This document shows positions 34,566 to 43,852 of a DNA stretch of 64,000 nucleotides, piece by piece (within the stretch, counting starts at the first letter, position 1; each line of letters starts with the position of its first letter). The position numbers and the translations under genes are program-made. Under the pieces are notes generated by a model. It made no database searches. It saw nothing but the letters and a program-made list of their open reading frames with translations, and had not been told where the DNA came from. This stretch comes from JAANXG01 sp963731035 (GTDB taxonomy: Bacteria; Pseudomonadota; Gammaproteobacteria; Arenicellales; JAANXG01): assembly GCA_963731035.1 (NCBI GenBank), contig CAVSUY010000007.1, positions 124,001 through 188,000 on the forward strand, in the 5' to 3' direction.

Positions 34566-35967
34566 ATGACACACTTCGACACACCACTATCCGACCAGAC
34601 CGGCGCCGGCCCCGGGCAGATTCTGGCCAAGTTCGCGGCCGGCCTCACGTTCGACGATATTCCGCAGCCGGTTCGGCTGCGCGCAGAGGAGCTGTTTCTG
34701 GACTGGCTGGGCTCGGCGCTCGCCGGCAAGGGCGCCCGCCCGGTGGAGATCATCGAGGGGGTCGCCCGCCTGATGGGTCCGGCGAGCGGACCGTGCGAGG
34801 TGCTGATCTCCCGGCGCCGCACCTCGCCGTTGTTCGCGGCAATGGTGAACGGGGCGTCGTCCCACTACGCCGAGCAGGACGACGTACACAACGGCTCCGT
34901 GTTCCATCCGGGCGCCGTCGTGTTTCCCGTGGCCTTGGCAGTTGCCCAGGCGCTGGACCGGGAGGTGGGCTGCTCAGGCCGCGAGCTGTTGGCCGGCGCC
35001 ACCGTCGGTTACGAAGTGGGAATACGGGTGGGGGAGTTCCTCGGCCGGTCCCATTACCGCGTGTTTCATACCACTGGAACCGCGGGTACCGTGGCGGCCG
35101 CGGCCGCGGCCGCGCGGCTCCTGAGGCTCGACGCCGACCGGATGCTGCACGCCTTCGGCTCGGCGGGGACCCAGGCCGCCGGACTGTGGGAGTTCCTGCG
35201 CGAAGCAGCCGACTCGAAGCAGCTGCACGTCGCCAAGGCCGCCGCCGACGGCCTGCTGGCGGCGTACCTGGCGCGGGACGGCTTCACCGGTGCGCGGCGG
35301 ATCCTGGAAGGCGAGCAAGGGATGGCCGCGGGGATGTCTTCACGAACGCCGATCCGGATCACGCCTCACCGACCGGCTGGGCGAACGCTGGGCGCTGGCG
35401 GAGACCTCGTTCAAGTATCACGCTTCCTGCCGCCATACTCATCCGGCCGCCGATGCCCTGCTCCAGGTCGTCGAGCAGCACAACCTCGGCGTGGAGGAGA
35501 TCGCCGAAGTGACAGCGCACGTGCATCAGGGCGCCATCGACGTGCTGGGGCCGGTACAGGAACCGGCAAGCGTGCATCAGGCGAAGTTCTCCATGGGGAC
35601 CACATTGGGGCTGATCGCGGCATATCGCCGGGCGGGCTTGCCGGAGTTCGAGTCCGGCTTCAACGAACCGCGGGTCGCGGCCTTTCGATCACGGGTCCGC
35701 ATGGTACTGGATCCGGAAATCGACGCCGCCTATCCCCGACGCTGGATCGGCAAGGTGACGATCCGTACCATGGACGGGCGGGTGTTGCACGGTCGGGTCG
35801 ACGAGCCCAAGGGCGACCCCGGGAATACTCTGAGTCGCCCCGAGTTGGAGGCCAAGGTGCGGAGGCTCGCCCGCTTCAGCGGAGCCGCGAGCGATGCCGA
35901 GATGGACTCGCTGATTGAGCACGTGTGGGGGACCTCGACCACCGAGCGCGTCGGGAACATCTGGTAA
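34566..35967 (+). pseudogene. MmgE/PrpD-family protein, broken by two single-base deletions
   Basis: The first frame (ATG 34566) carries the MmgE/PrpD N-terminal helical domain (FLDWLGSALAGKGARP, ASSHYAEQDDVHNGSVFHPG, HTTGTAGTVAAAAAA) up to GEQGMAAGMS. The reading then moves to a second frame for about seven residues (FTNADPD, 35339-35359) and to a third (RLTDRLGERW...) that runs to 35967 with the usual C-terminal domain (FKYHASCRHTHPAADALL). Restoring one base near 35338 and one near 35361 gives 468 codons, the usual family length. Members hydrate or isomerise 2-methylcitrate-like acids. Two deletions 23 bp apart suggest either decay or a local sequencing problem. Confidence 0.88.
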
Positions 35968-36185
35968 CGGAAAGTCGCGCGGGTCGTCTGCGATTTGATT
36001 GCTCGCTGTGCCTGAAGATGAATGTCGTCACAAAGATGCACACTGGACAGGCTGGGGTCGCGCTGCTATTTTCTGGCGCCATTGCCTTGCAGGCCGTACA
36101 TAGGGGCCATCGTCCACAATATCAAATAGGTGGATCGTGAATCAGGCAGTTGCGACTCACGTTGTCAGCTGAGGGACTACCAGGA

Positions 36186-38405
36186 ATGCGATCATTGCCT
36201 TTCTTCGAGTCGAAGAAGTCTCTGCTCTATATATTTGCGCTCTCGCTGGTGCTCGGTCTCGCCATCGTCTACGGCGTCAAGGGGTGGCGAACCTTCTTCT
36301 TCACGGGTATGGCTGCGCACTGGGACCCCGAAATCATGGGGGAATGGATGGCATGGAACGCGCACAACATCCTGCACGGGCAGTTCCTGGTGCCCGATTT
36401 CCAGGCGAATTTCTTCTATCCGCATTCCTATACCCTGGCGTTCGGGGAAATGCTGTGGCCGGAATCGTTCGTCTACGCCCTGTTCTACTTCCTGACCGGG
36501 AACCTGTCGTTCACCTTCAACGCCACGATGCTGTTCTTCTGGATCCTGTCCGGAGTGTTGCTTTTCGTCCTGCTGCGGATGTTGGATGTCTCCGTCCTGG
36601 TCAGCGCCCTCGGGAGCCTGGTCTACTGCTTGATGCCCTACCGGATGCCGTACTACGTCGAGTTCAACATGGTGCTGGTCTTCGTTTTCCCTTTGATGAT
36701 GATCGTCCTGCTGAATTGGCTCAGGGCACCGTCGTTGAAGACGGCATTGGGATTCTGCCTGGGCTACTTCCTGTCCGCGACATCCTGCATCTATTTCACC
36801 ATCATGGCGATCATCGTCATGATGTTCGTGTTCGTCGCTTTCGTGAATCATGATCGTTCGCTTCTTCGCAGCCGTGGCTTCTATGTCTCCGGCGGTGTGA
36901 TTATCGCCGGTGTCCTGGCCATTTCGGCCCTGTATCTGTATCCCTATGCGCTGCTTCACATAGAGGGCGGCTACGAGAGATCCACGGCGGACTACCTGAA
37001 GTATTTCGCCCAGCCGATGCAATACCTGGATACCGGCGATGCGGCGCTTCTGCGATGGATGCATGTGCCCGCTCCGCGGTTCACCGAAACGTTCCTCTCC
37101 CCGGGAACCGCTTTGGCCCTGTTGTTCCTTTTGTTTCTGGCGTACCGGTGCATCACCTTCGTCAGAAGGTACTCCTCTTTGGGAAGACCCCTCAGATACG
37201 TCGGCATTGCAAAATTCGTGCTCTGGACCGTCTTCTGGAGCGTAATCCTGGTTCAGGAGTTCTACGGGCCGGTCAGGTGGCTGAAGCCCTACAACCGGTA
37301 TCTGTACGAAGTGGCGTTGCTTCTCATCGCCCTGTACATAGCCGGCCTGTTTCTGCTGGACGACAAGCAGCGGACGCCCGGGGTCCTCTTGACGGGTTTG
37401 GCGACGGCCGCCGTGCTGTGCTTCTTCATCAGTTTCGGCCCCTTCATCAGCGTGGGTACGGACGCCGACCGCGTGGTCCTGGCGCGCGGACCGTTCCTGG
37501 ATCTGCAGTCGTGGAATCCGTTGTTCAACGCGGTGCGGGCTCTGACCCGTTTCGCCATCGTGGTCATGACCTATCTCACCATCGCGGGCTGCTGTGCCGC
37601 GGATCGCATGGTTCGGAACAACCAGTGGACCATCCTGGCACTGCCGCTGATCGCGGCGATCTCGCTCTATGAGGCGCGGGTGATGATTCCGTACAAGTTC
37701 TTCGATCCGGCGCCCATTCTCAACTCCCGGGTAATGAACGAGGCACAGCACCTTCCCGAACCCTACGTGTTGTTTCAGCTACCGGTGGCCAACCGGGACT
37801 CGGACGCCAATCTGATGATGAGCAGCATCGGCGAGTTCCCTCTTCTGGCGAACGGCTGGTCGGGTTTTGCGCCCAAATACTACTGGAGATTTTTCTCCTT
37901 GCAGCATAAGAAATGGGAGATCGGGAAGTTCCTCCCCTGGGTCGGCGAGATCTGGCCGCGCACGTATCTGATCATGGACCGGTCATGGATCTACCGGATG
38001 ACCAAGGGTTGGAGGAAACCCTTCCCATGGGACGAGCTAAACCGTCACTGGGAGATGATCGACGAGGACAATCGCTACGCGCTCTATCGTCAGAAAGAGC
38101 TCGTTCACACTTCGGGCCACATCGTCAAACGCGTGCGAACCGATGTTCTCAGGAAGCACCCCGTGCTGTTCTTCAGGGCCCGCAGCAGCGGGTCGTCGCC
38201 CGTGGATGCCACCATACTGTTGAATCATCTGGTTGCAAAGGAGAAGATTCGCATCTCCGGGGCCTGGAAAGAGTACACTGTTCGCCTCCCGGCATCGGAT
38301 ACGGCGGTGCTGACGGGCAACGAGATCGACATCAACATGGCCTCGTCGTCCGACGCCGGATCCTGGGAGGTGAAAGACATCGAGTTCAAGGCAGATGAGC
38401 GATAG
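36186..38405 (+). CDS. Large polytopic membrane protein with C-terminal soluble domain
   Basis: 739 aa from ATG 36186 (ATG 36150 in the same frame is possible; neither has a strong Shine-Dalgarno). About 12-13 hydrophobic helices lie between residues 10 and 520, with an extracytoplasmic loop early on (WDPEIMGEWMAWNAHNILHG) that carries acidic residues like GT-C glycosyltransferases. The C-terminal about 200 residues are soluble (LPEPYVLFQLPVANRD region onward). It overlaps the UbiA gene by 11 bp and so is translationally linked to it. I do not recognise a named family with confidence; a polyprenyl-phosphate-sugar-using transferase is the best guess. Confidence 0.75.
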   Translation: MRSLPFFESKKSLLYIFALSLVLGLAIVYGVKGWRTFFFTGMAAHWDPEIMGEWMAWNAHNILHGQFLVPDFQANFFYPHSYTLAFGEMLWPESFVYALFYFLTGNLSFTFNATMLFFWILSGVLLFVLLRMLDVSVLVSALGSLVYCLMPYRMPYYVEFNMVLVFVFPLMMIVLLNWLRAPSLKTALGFCLGYFLSATSCIYFTIMAIIVMMFVFVAFVNHDRSLLRSRGFYVSGGVIIAGVLAISALYLYPYALLHIEGGYERSTADYLKYFAQPMQYLDTGDAALLRWMHVPAPRFTETFLSPGTALALLFLLFLAYRCITFVRRYSSLGRPLRYVGIAKFVLWTVFWSVILVQEFYGPVRWLKPYNRYLYEVALLLIALYIAGLFLLDDKQRTPGVLLTGLATAAVLCFFISFGPFISVGTDADRVVLARGPFLDLQSWNPLFNAVRALTRFAIVVMTYLTIAGCCAADRMVRNNQWTILALPLIAAISLYEARVMIPYKFFDPAPILNSRVMNEAQHLPEPYVLFQLPVANRDSDANLMMSSIGEFPLLANGWSGFAPKYYWRFFSLQHKKWEIGKFLPWVGEIWPRTYLIMDRSWIYRMTKGWRKPFPWDELNRHWEMIDEDNRYALYRQKELVHTSGHIVKRVRTDVLRKHPVLFFRARSSGSSPVDATILLNHLVAKEKIRISGAWKEYTVRLPASDTAVLTGNEIDINMASSSDAGSWEVKDIEFKADER

Positions 38406-39426
38406 ATCTCCCGAGCAGGGAAGTTGTCCGGCCGTTCCTCCGGATCCCGAAGCTACACGGGAACACAGGCGAGAGGGCGCACCATTGATCCTGTCTGCTT
38501 TCAGCCCGTATATTCGGATCGCCCGTTTCGATCACTGGCCGAAGAACGTATTCATGCTGCCCGGCGTGCTGGTGGCGCTGTTGGCCCGGCCCGACCTCCT
38601 GTCGATAGGCACGGCCGGTCGCGTGGTACTCGCCTTGTTGACGGTCGGGATCGTTGCGTCCAGCAACTACGTCCTCAACGAGTTGATGGACCGGGAGTTC
38701 GACGCCTTCCATCCGGTCAAGAAGTTCCGGCCTATTCCGTCGGGGCTGGTGAGCACCAGGGTGGCCGTCATTCAGTGGCTCGCCTTCGCCGCGGTGGGAT
38801 TGGTGTTGGCATCGCTCCTCGGCACCGATTTCTTCGTCGCCGCCTTATCCCTCTGGATCATGGGGTGCGTGTACAACATCCCTCCATTTCGCACCAAGGA
38901 CAAAGCCTATCTCGACGTTTTGAGCGAATCGGTGAACAATCCGATACGCCTGATTCTCGGCTGGTATGCAACCGGGATCGCTGCTCTCCCTTCGGTGTCG
39001 CTGGTGCTCGCCTACTGGACTGCCGGTGCGTTTTTCATGGCTATCAAGCGACTCGCCGAGTACCGTACCATCGACGATCCGGCGGTCAGCGCCAGTTACC
39101 GGAAATCATTCGCGTACTACAACGAGGAGCGGCTGCTCAAGAGCATCATTTACTATGCAACCGCCTTCGGGCTGTTCTTCGGCGTGTTTCTGATCCGGTA
39201 CCGGATGGAGCTCATACTGTCGACGCCGTTGATAGCGGGTTTCATGACCTGGTATTTTCACTTGGGCCTTCTCGACGACAGCCCCGCCCAGTACCCGGAG
39301 CGACTGTTCCGGCAACGGGGATTCGTGGTGTATGCCTTGCTTTGCACCACGGTCGTCCTTGTCCTATTGTTCGTTCCGATCCCCTATTTGCACGAGATAT
39401 TCAAGTCGTCGTTCAGCCTTAGCTGA
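38395..39426 (+). CDS. UbiA-family prenyltransferase
   Basis: 343 aa. It has both Asp-rich motifs of the family: NYVLNELMDREFDAFHP (first NxxxDxxxD) followed by KKFRPIPSG, and YLDVLSESVNNPIRL near the second site. Eight to nine membrane helices are predicted. The KxFRPIPSG and YNIPPFRTKD wording is close to the decaprenyl-phosphate phosphoribosyltransferase branch of UbiA, which makes polyprenyl-phosphoryl sugar donors, rather than ubiquinone biosynthesis. It starts inside the end of the preceding membrane-protein gene, supporting a joint role in glycan or lipid-linked sugar metabolism. Confidence 0.87.
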   Translation: MSDRSPEQGSCPAVPPDPEATREHRREGAPLILSAFSPYIRIARFDHWPKNVFMLPGVLVALLARPDLLSIGTAGRVVLALLTVGIVASSNYVLNELMDREFDAFHPVKKFRPIPSGLVSTRVAVIQWLAFAAVGLVLASLLGTDFFVAALSLWIMGCVYNIPPFRTKDKAYLDVLSESVNNPIRLILGWYATGIAALPSVSLVLAYWTAGAFFMAIKRLAEYRTIDDPAVSASYRKSFAYYNEERLLKSIIYYATAFGLFFGVFLIRYRMELILSTPLIAGFMTWYFHLGLLDDSPAQYPERLFRQRGFVVYALLCTTVVLVLLFVPIPYLHEIFKSSFSLS

Positions 39427-39430
39427 GCCT

Positions 39431-39516
39431 CCTCCAGCGGAGGTCCGTCCGGTGGCATGGATCCACCACTACGGCACGCTCCCCGTGCCGACTCCGGGAC
39501 GGCAGTCCCGCCGTCC
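39431..39516 (+). terminator. Cluster of three stem-loops after UbiA
   Basis: CCTCC-AGC-GGAGG (39431-39443), CGGCACG-CTCCC-CGTGCCG (39472-39490) and GGACGGC-AGTCCC-GCCGTCC (39497-39516) are perfect stems of 5, 7 and 7 bp. None has a U-tract, so classical intrinsic termination is uncertain. They may act with Rho or as transcript ends. Confidence 0.4.
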
Positions 39517-39625
39517 ACGCGAAGACCTCCCCCCGGCGGCGGATCGAGGCCGCAACTCTCGTCGCGCCGCCCGCCCGAGGCCGCGCGCAGCGGCGAAAAT
39601 GCGCGGATTTAGGGGAAATTTCAGG

Positions 39626-39643
39626 CTGTCACACAATGTTCAC
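39626..39643 (+). promoter_or_regulatory. Pho box of pstS
   Basis: CTGTCAC-ACAA-TGTTCAC (39626-39643) fits two 11-bp PhoB half-sites; the first matches CTGTCAT in 6 of 7 positions. It lies 97 bp upstream of ATG 39740, before an operon that PhoB controls in most proteobacteria. Expression should rise when phosphate is scarce. Confidence 0.65.
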
Positions 39644-39739
39644 AAGGCCGTAAGAGAACCGTCATTGCGCGTGGGGAGACTGCGCACAGCATTCACATAC
39701 ACACTCAACCAACCGCAAGACCCGATCACAGGAGGTTCT

Positions 39740-40804
39740 ATGTTGCGTTCCATTCATGCATTGCTCACCGCGGGCTCGGCGGCGCTTGTGGCGCTGTCGT
39801 TCTCCTTGCCGGCCAGCGCGGCCGTGAACGAGATCTCCGGCGCCGGGGCCACCTTTCCGTACCCTGTGTACGCGAAATGGGCCGAAGCCTATGCCAACAA
39901 GACCGGCGTGAAAATGAATTATCAGTCCATCGGCTCCGGCGGGGGCATCAAGCAGATCATGGCCAAGACCGTGGACTTTGGTGCCTCCGACGCCCCTTTG
40001 AAGCCGGAAGAGCTGGACAAGGGCGGCCTGCTGCAGTTTCCGATGGTCATGGGCGGTGTCGTGCCGGTGGTGAACGTGCCGGGCGTGACCGCGGGCCAGA
40101 TCAAGCTGTCCGGAACGGTGCTGGCCGACATCTACCTCGGCAAGATCAAGAAGTGGAACGACCCGGCCATCGCGTCCCTGAATAGCGGCGCCAATCTCCC
40201 CGACAGCAAGATCACGGTGGTACACCGCTCCGACGGCTCCGGCACCACCTGGATCTTCACCAACTACCTGACCAAGGTCAGCAGCGACTGGTCCAGCAAG
40301 GTCGGCAATAACAAGTCCGTTGCCTGGCCCACCGGTGTCGGCGGCAAGGGCAACGAGGGCGTCGCCTCCTACGTCGGCCGCATCAAGGGCTCCATAGGCT
40401 ATGTCGAGTACGCCTATGCGCTGCAGAACAAGATGGCCAGCGTCAAGCTGCAGAACAAGGACGGCAAGTTCGTGGATCCCACCAGCGAGAACTTCCAGGC
40501 CGCGGCCGCCAATGCCGACTGGAAGGACGCCCCCGGCTTCTACATGGTGCTGACCGACCAGCCTGGCGACAACGCCTGGCCGATCACCGGCGCCACCTTC
40601 ATCTTGATGCACAAGGAGCAGCCGAAGCCTGAGGTCGCCAAGGCGGTCCTGAGCTTCTTCGCCTGGGCCTACGCCAACGGCGACCAGATGGCGAATGACT
40701 TGGACTATGTGCCCATGCCCGACAGCGTGGTCGACCTGGTGGAAGCCACCTGGAAATCCGATATCAAGGGCTCAAACGGCGACATGGTCTGGGCCGGCAA
40801 CTGA
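39740..40804 (+). CDS. pstS: Phosphate ABC transporter substrate-binding protein PstS
   Basis: 354 aa from ATG 39740, with AGGAGG upstream. The signal peptide is cleaved near ASA-AV. Phosphate-binding protein features: ISGAGATFPYPVYAKW, the phosphate-contacting Asp in VDFGASDAPL, and VHRSDGSGTTWIFTNYL. It binds inorganic phosphate in the periplasm and delivers it to PstCA. It is the first gene of pstSCAB. A strong stem-loop follows the stop, which usually lets pstS mRNA accumulate above the transporter genes. Confidence 0.97.
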   Translation: MLRSIHALLTAGSAALVALSFSLPASAAVNEISGAGATFPYPVYAKWAEAYANKTGVKMNYQSIGSGGGIKQIMAKTVDFGASDAPLKPEELDKGGLLQFPMVMGGVVPVVNVPGVTAGQIKLSGTVLADIYLGKIKKWNDPAIASLNSGANLPDSKITVVHRSDGSGTTWIFTNYLTKVSSDWSSKVGNNKSVAWPTGVGGKGNEGVASYVGRIKGSIGYVEYAYALQNKMASVKLQNKDGKFVDPTSENFQAAAANADWKDAPGFYMVLTDQPGDNAWPITGATFILMHKEQPKPEVAKAVLSFFAWAYANGDQMANDLDYVPMPDSVVDLVEATWKSDIKGSNGDMVWAGN

Positions 40805-40857
40805 CCGGCGCCTTTCGCTGCCAACAGCGAATATGGTAAAAGAGTCTGTCGAGGGCA

Positions 40858-40880
40858 GGGGGCCGGTTTGGCCGGCCCCC
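40858..40880 (+). terminator. Stem-loop between pstS and pstC
   Basis: GGGGGCCGG-TTTGG-CCGGCCCCC forms a perfect 9-bp stem with a 5-base loop, followed by TGTTAGTCGTTTCC, only weakly U-rich. Probably a partial terminator or mRNA-stabilising end that raises PstS over the membrane components. Confidence 0.65.
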
Positions 40881-40931
40881 TGTTAGTCGTTTCCATTGCC
40901 TCTTTCTTCAGCAACCGCCGAGCTCGACGTC

Positions 40932-41873
40932 ATGCCTGCACGGCCCAACGCATTCCTGGACAAGCTGTTCGGCGCCGGTGCCAGGTGCTCGGCATTCATC
41001 GTGGTGAGTGCGGTCGCCGGGATCGTGATCGTCCTGTTCATCGGCGCTTGGCCGGCGCTGCAGAAGTTCGGATTCGGTTTTCTCACCAGCTCGGAATGGA
41101 ACCCGGTCACCGAGAATTTCGGCGGCCTGGTCGCGGTATTCGGAACCCTGGTGAGCTCGGCGATCGCCATGGTCATCGCCATACCGCTGAGTTTCGGGAT
41201 TGCCGTGTTCATCACCGAGTTGGCTCCCCGCTGGCTCAAGCGGCCCATCGGCACCGCCATAGAGCTTCTGGCCGCCATCCCCAGCATTATTTACGGCATG
41301 TGGGGACTATTCGTGTTCGCGCCGCTGTTTGCGGAACACGTTCAACCCTGGGTCTCCGATCACCTGGGCCAGTGGCCCATTCTCGGTCCCCTGTTCGACG
41401 GACCTCCCATGGGCATCGGCATGTTCACCGCCGGGTTGATTCTTGCGATTATGGTCCTGCCGTTCATTACGGCCGTAATGCGCGACGTGTTCGAGATCGT
41501 GCCGCCGGTTCTGCGCGAGTCCGCTTTCGCCCTGGGCGCCACCACTTCCGAGGTGGCGATCAAGGTGGTGCTGCCCTATACCAAGGTGGGAGTAATCGGC
41601 GGCATCATGCTGGGTCTGGGCCGGGCCCTGGGCGAAACCATGGCGGTCACGTTCGTCATCGGCAACGCCCACCAGCTCAGCGCCTCGCTGTTCATGCCCG
41701 GCACCACGATTTCGGCCACGCTGGCCAACGAGTTCACGGAAGCCACGGGTGAGATCTACACTTCGTCGCTGCTGGCCCTGGGTCTGGTACTGTTCCTGAT
41801 TACCTTTATCGTGCTGGCCCTGGCCCAGCTGCTGATACACCGCACCCGCGCCAAGGTGGCGGTCAAGGGCTGA
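40932..41873 (+). CDS. pstC: Phosphate ABC transporter permease PstC
   Basis: 313 aa from ATG 40932; TTG 40896 in frame would add 12 aa, and neither start has a clear Shine-Dalgarno. Six membrane helices, with the ABC permease EAA-type loop (RESAFALGATTSEVAIKVVL) that docks on PstB. It forms the phosphate channel with PstA. The stop is followed one base later by the pstA start, so the genes are translationally coupled. Confidence 0.95.
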   Translation: MPARPNAFLDKLFGAGARCSAFIVVSAVAGIVIVLFIGAWPALQKFGFGFLTSSEWNPVTENFGGLVAVFGTLVSSAIAMVIAIPLSFGIAVFITELAPRWLKRPIGTAIELLAAIPSIIYGMWGLFVFAPLFAEHVQPWVSDHLGQWPILGPLFDGPPMGIGMFTAGLILAIMVLPFITAVMRDVFEIVPPVLRESAFALGATTSEVAIKVVLPYTKVGVIGGIMLGLGRALGETMAVTFVIGNAHQLSASLFMPGTTISATLANEFTEATGEIYTSSLLALGLVLFLITFIVLALAQLLIHRTRAKVAVKG

Positions 41874-41874
41874 C

Positions 41875-42714
41875 ATGATCTCCCTCTACCAGCGCCGTCG
41901 GCTCTTCAACTCGACCTTGATGACTCTCTCGCTGCTCGCCACCGCTTTCGGGCTCTTCTGGCTGTGCTGGCTGCTATGGACCCTGTTGAGCAACGGCTTG
42001 AGCTGGGTAAGCCTGGATGTATTCACCCAGAGCACGCCGCCGCCGGGCAGCAAAGGCGGACTTGCGAACGCGATCGTCGGCAGCCTGATGCTCACGGCGG
42101 GCGGAGTCGTCATCGGTGCGCCCATCGGCATCCTCGCCGGGACCTACCTGTCCGAGTATGGTCGTGGCAGGTCCATCGCCGTCGCCGTGCGTTTCATCAA
42201 CGATATTCTGATGAGCGCGCCTTCCATTATCATCGGCACTTTCGTCTACGTGGTCGTGGTGGTCCGTACCGGGCATTTCTCCGGTTGGGCCGGCATCCTC
42301 GCCCTGTCGCTGATCGTGATGCCGGTGGTGGTTCGGACCACAGAGGACATGCTGCGCCTGGTGCCCGATGCCATGCGCGAGGCGGCTGCCGCCCTGGGGG
42401 CACCGAGGTGGAAGGTGATTACCACCATTGTGTATCGGGCGGCGATTTCCGGAATTCTGACAGGTGTACTGCTGGCTGTTGCGCGCATCAGCGGCGAGAC
42501 CGCGCCCCTGCTGTTCACCGCACTCAACAACCAGTTCTGGAGCACCAACCTCAGCCGGCCGGTGGCCAACCTTCCCGTGGTAATCTTTCAGTTCGCCATG
42601 AGCCCCTACGAAGACTGGCACCACCTGGCCTGGGCCGGCGCGCTGATCATTACGGTGGCCATACTGGTGCTGAACATGGTTGCCCGACTGATCTTTCGTC
42701 CGCGCATCGCCTGA
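41875..42714 (+). CDS. pstA: Phosphate ABC transporter permease PstA
   Basis: 279 aa from ATG 41875. Six helices; the EAA loop REAAAALGAPRWKVITTIV contacts PstB. ARISGETAPLLFTAL is typical of PstA. It is the second channel subunit. Length is normal for the family. Confidence 0.95.
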   Translation: MISLYQRRRLFNSTLMTLSLLATAFGLFWLCWLLWTLLSNGLSWVSLDVFTQSTPPPGSKGGLANAIVGSLMLTAGGVVIGAPIGILAGTYLSEYGRGRSIAVAVRFINDILMSAPSIIIGTFVYVVVVVRTGHFSGWAGILALSLIVMPVVVRTTEDMLRLVPDAMREAAAALGAPRWKVITTIVYRAAISGILTGVLLAVARISGETAPLLFTALNNQFWSTNLSRPVANLPVVIFQFAMSPYEDWHHLAWAGALIITVAILVLNMVARLIFRPRIA

Positions 42715-42740
42715 CGTCGGCAGCTTCGGAGACCGTTATC

Positions 42741-43631
42741 GTGACTACGACAAACAAACAGGTCATGCAGGACGCGGAGTCCGGAGAAAAGTCGGCACCT
42801 GCGGGCAAGCTGTCTATCAGCGTACCCCCCAGGGGCGGAAGCGAAGGGAAGACAGCCGGCCAGCCGACCGCTGCGCTCGACAGCAAGATCGATGTGCGGC
42901 AGCTGGATTTCTACTACGGCAAGCACCATGCACTGTTCGACATCAGTATCCGGATTCCGGAGAAGCGCGTGACAGCGTTCATTGGACCATCAGGCTGCGG
43001 CAAGTCGACCCTGTTGCGCACTTTCAACCGGATCTACGAGCTGTATCCCGACCATTACACCACCGGCGAAGTGGTGGTCGACGGCAAGAACGTACTGGAC
43101 AAGGACTATGACCTGAATGTGCTCAGATCCAAGATCGGGATGGTGTTCCAGAAGCCGACGCCTTTCCCCATGAGCATTCACGACAATATTGCGTTCGGCG
43201 TTCGGCTGTACGAGAGGCTGCCCCGGCGACGCATGGACGAGCGTATCGAATGGGCGCTGCAGAAGGCGGCGCTGTGGGAGGAGGTCAAGGACAAACTGCG
43301 CCAGGACGGCACCCAGTTGTCCGGCGGCCAGCAGCAGCGTCTGTGCATTGCCCGGGCCATCGCCGTGCAGCCGGAGGTACTGCTGCTGGACGAACCCGCT
43401 TCGGCGCTGGATCCGATCTCGACTCTGAAGATCGAGGATCTGATCGACGAGCTGAAGAAGGACTACACCATCGTCATCGTGACCCACAACATGCAGCAGG
43501 CGGCCCGCATCTCCGACTTCACCGCCTTCATGTATCTGGGCGAGCTGGTCGAGTTCGACGACACCAAAACCATGTTCACGAACCCGAACAAGAAGGCGAC
43601 CGAGGACTATATTACCGGCCGCTACGGGTAG
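42741..43631 (+). CDS. pstB: Phosphate ABC transporter ATPase PstB
   Basis: 296 aa from GTG 42741 (GGAG ten bases upstream); ATG 42765 is an alternative. All ABC motifs are intact: Walker A GPSGCGKST, Q-loop VFQKPTPFP, signature LSGGQQQRLCIARA, Walker B VLLLDEPASALDP and the His switch VTHNMQQAARI. The N-terminal 50 residues are a polar extension longer than in E. coli PstB. No phoU, phoR or phoB follows, unlike the usual operon. Confidence 0.96.
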   Translation: MTTTNKQVMQDAESGEKSAPAGKLSISVPPRGGSEGKTAGQPTAALDSKIDVRQLDFYYGKHHALFDISIRIPEKRVTAFIGPSGCGKSTLLRTFNRIYELYPDHYTTGEVVVDGKNVLDKDYDLNVLRSKIGMVFQKPTPFPMSIHDNIAFGVRLYERLPRRRMDERIEWALQKAALWEEVKDKLRQDGTQLSGGQQQRLCIARAIAVQPEVLLLDEPASALDPISTLKIEDLIDELKKDYTIVIVTHNMQQAARISDFTAFMYLGELVEFDDTKTMFTNPNKKATEDYITGRYG

Positions 43632-43632
43632 A

Positions 43633-43764
43633 CCGTCCGGCACGGACGGGAAGTCGGTTCCTCCCGTCACGCCTGTCTTGCATGTCCCTCCGTTGAGTCG
43701 GCCCATGGCCGGCTCCGCGTCAGCCCGAAACGTGTCCAGTGTGGGACGCGTGGGGCGTCCCCAC
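43633..43764 (+). terminator. Stem-loops after pstB
   Basis: CCGTCC-GGCAC-GGACGG (43633-43649) begins two bases after the pstB stop. A second, stronger hairpin, GGGACGC-GTGGG-GCGTCCC, lies within 43741-43764. Neither has a U-tract. The 221 bp between pstB and the convergent regulator gene hold nothing else recognisable. Confidence 0.4.
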
Positions 43765-43852
43765 ACCACGCTCCTGGCATGTGATGCTCATCCGGAGGCT
43801 GGTTGGCGACTCGCTCGGGATGTGAGTCGATGTCGACCCGCAGTGGGAGTGA

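Larger units (their letters stand above)
39427..39739. other. Intergenic region between UbiA and pstS, 313 bp
   Basis: It contains three consecutive stem-loops (39431-39516), a GC-rich stretch without coding character, then an AT-richer segment with a Pho box (39626-39643) ahead of pstS. The layout is terminator cluster, then new promoter. Confidence 0.7.

Noticed and set aside
36192..37751. 519-codon minus-strand frame
   Set aside because: Antisense of the polytopic membrane protein; its His/Gln/Glu-rich composition is that expected from hydrophobic codons read backwards.
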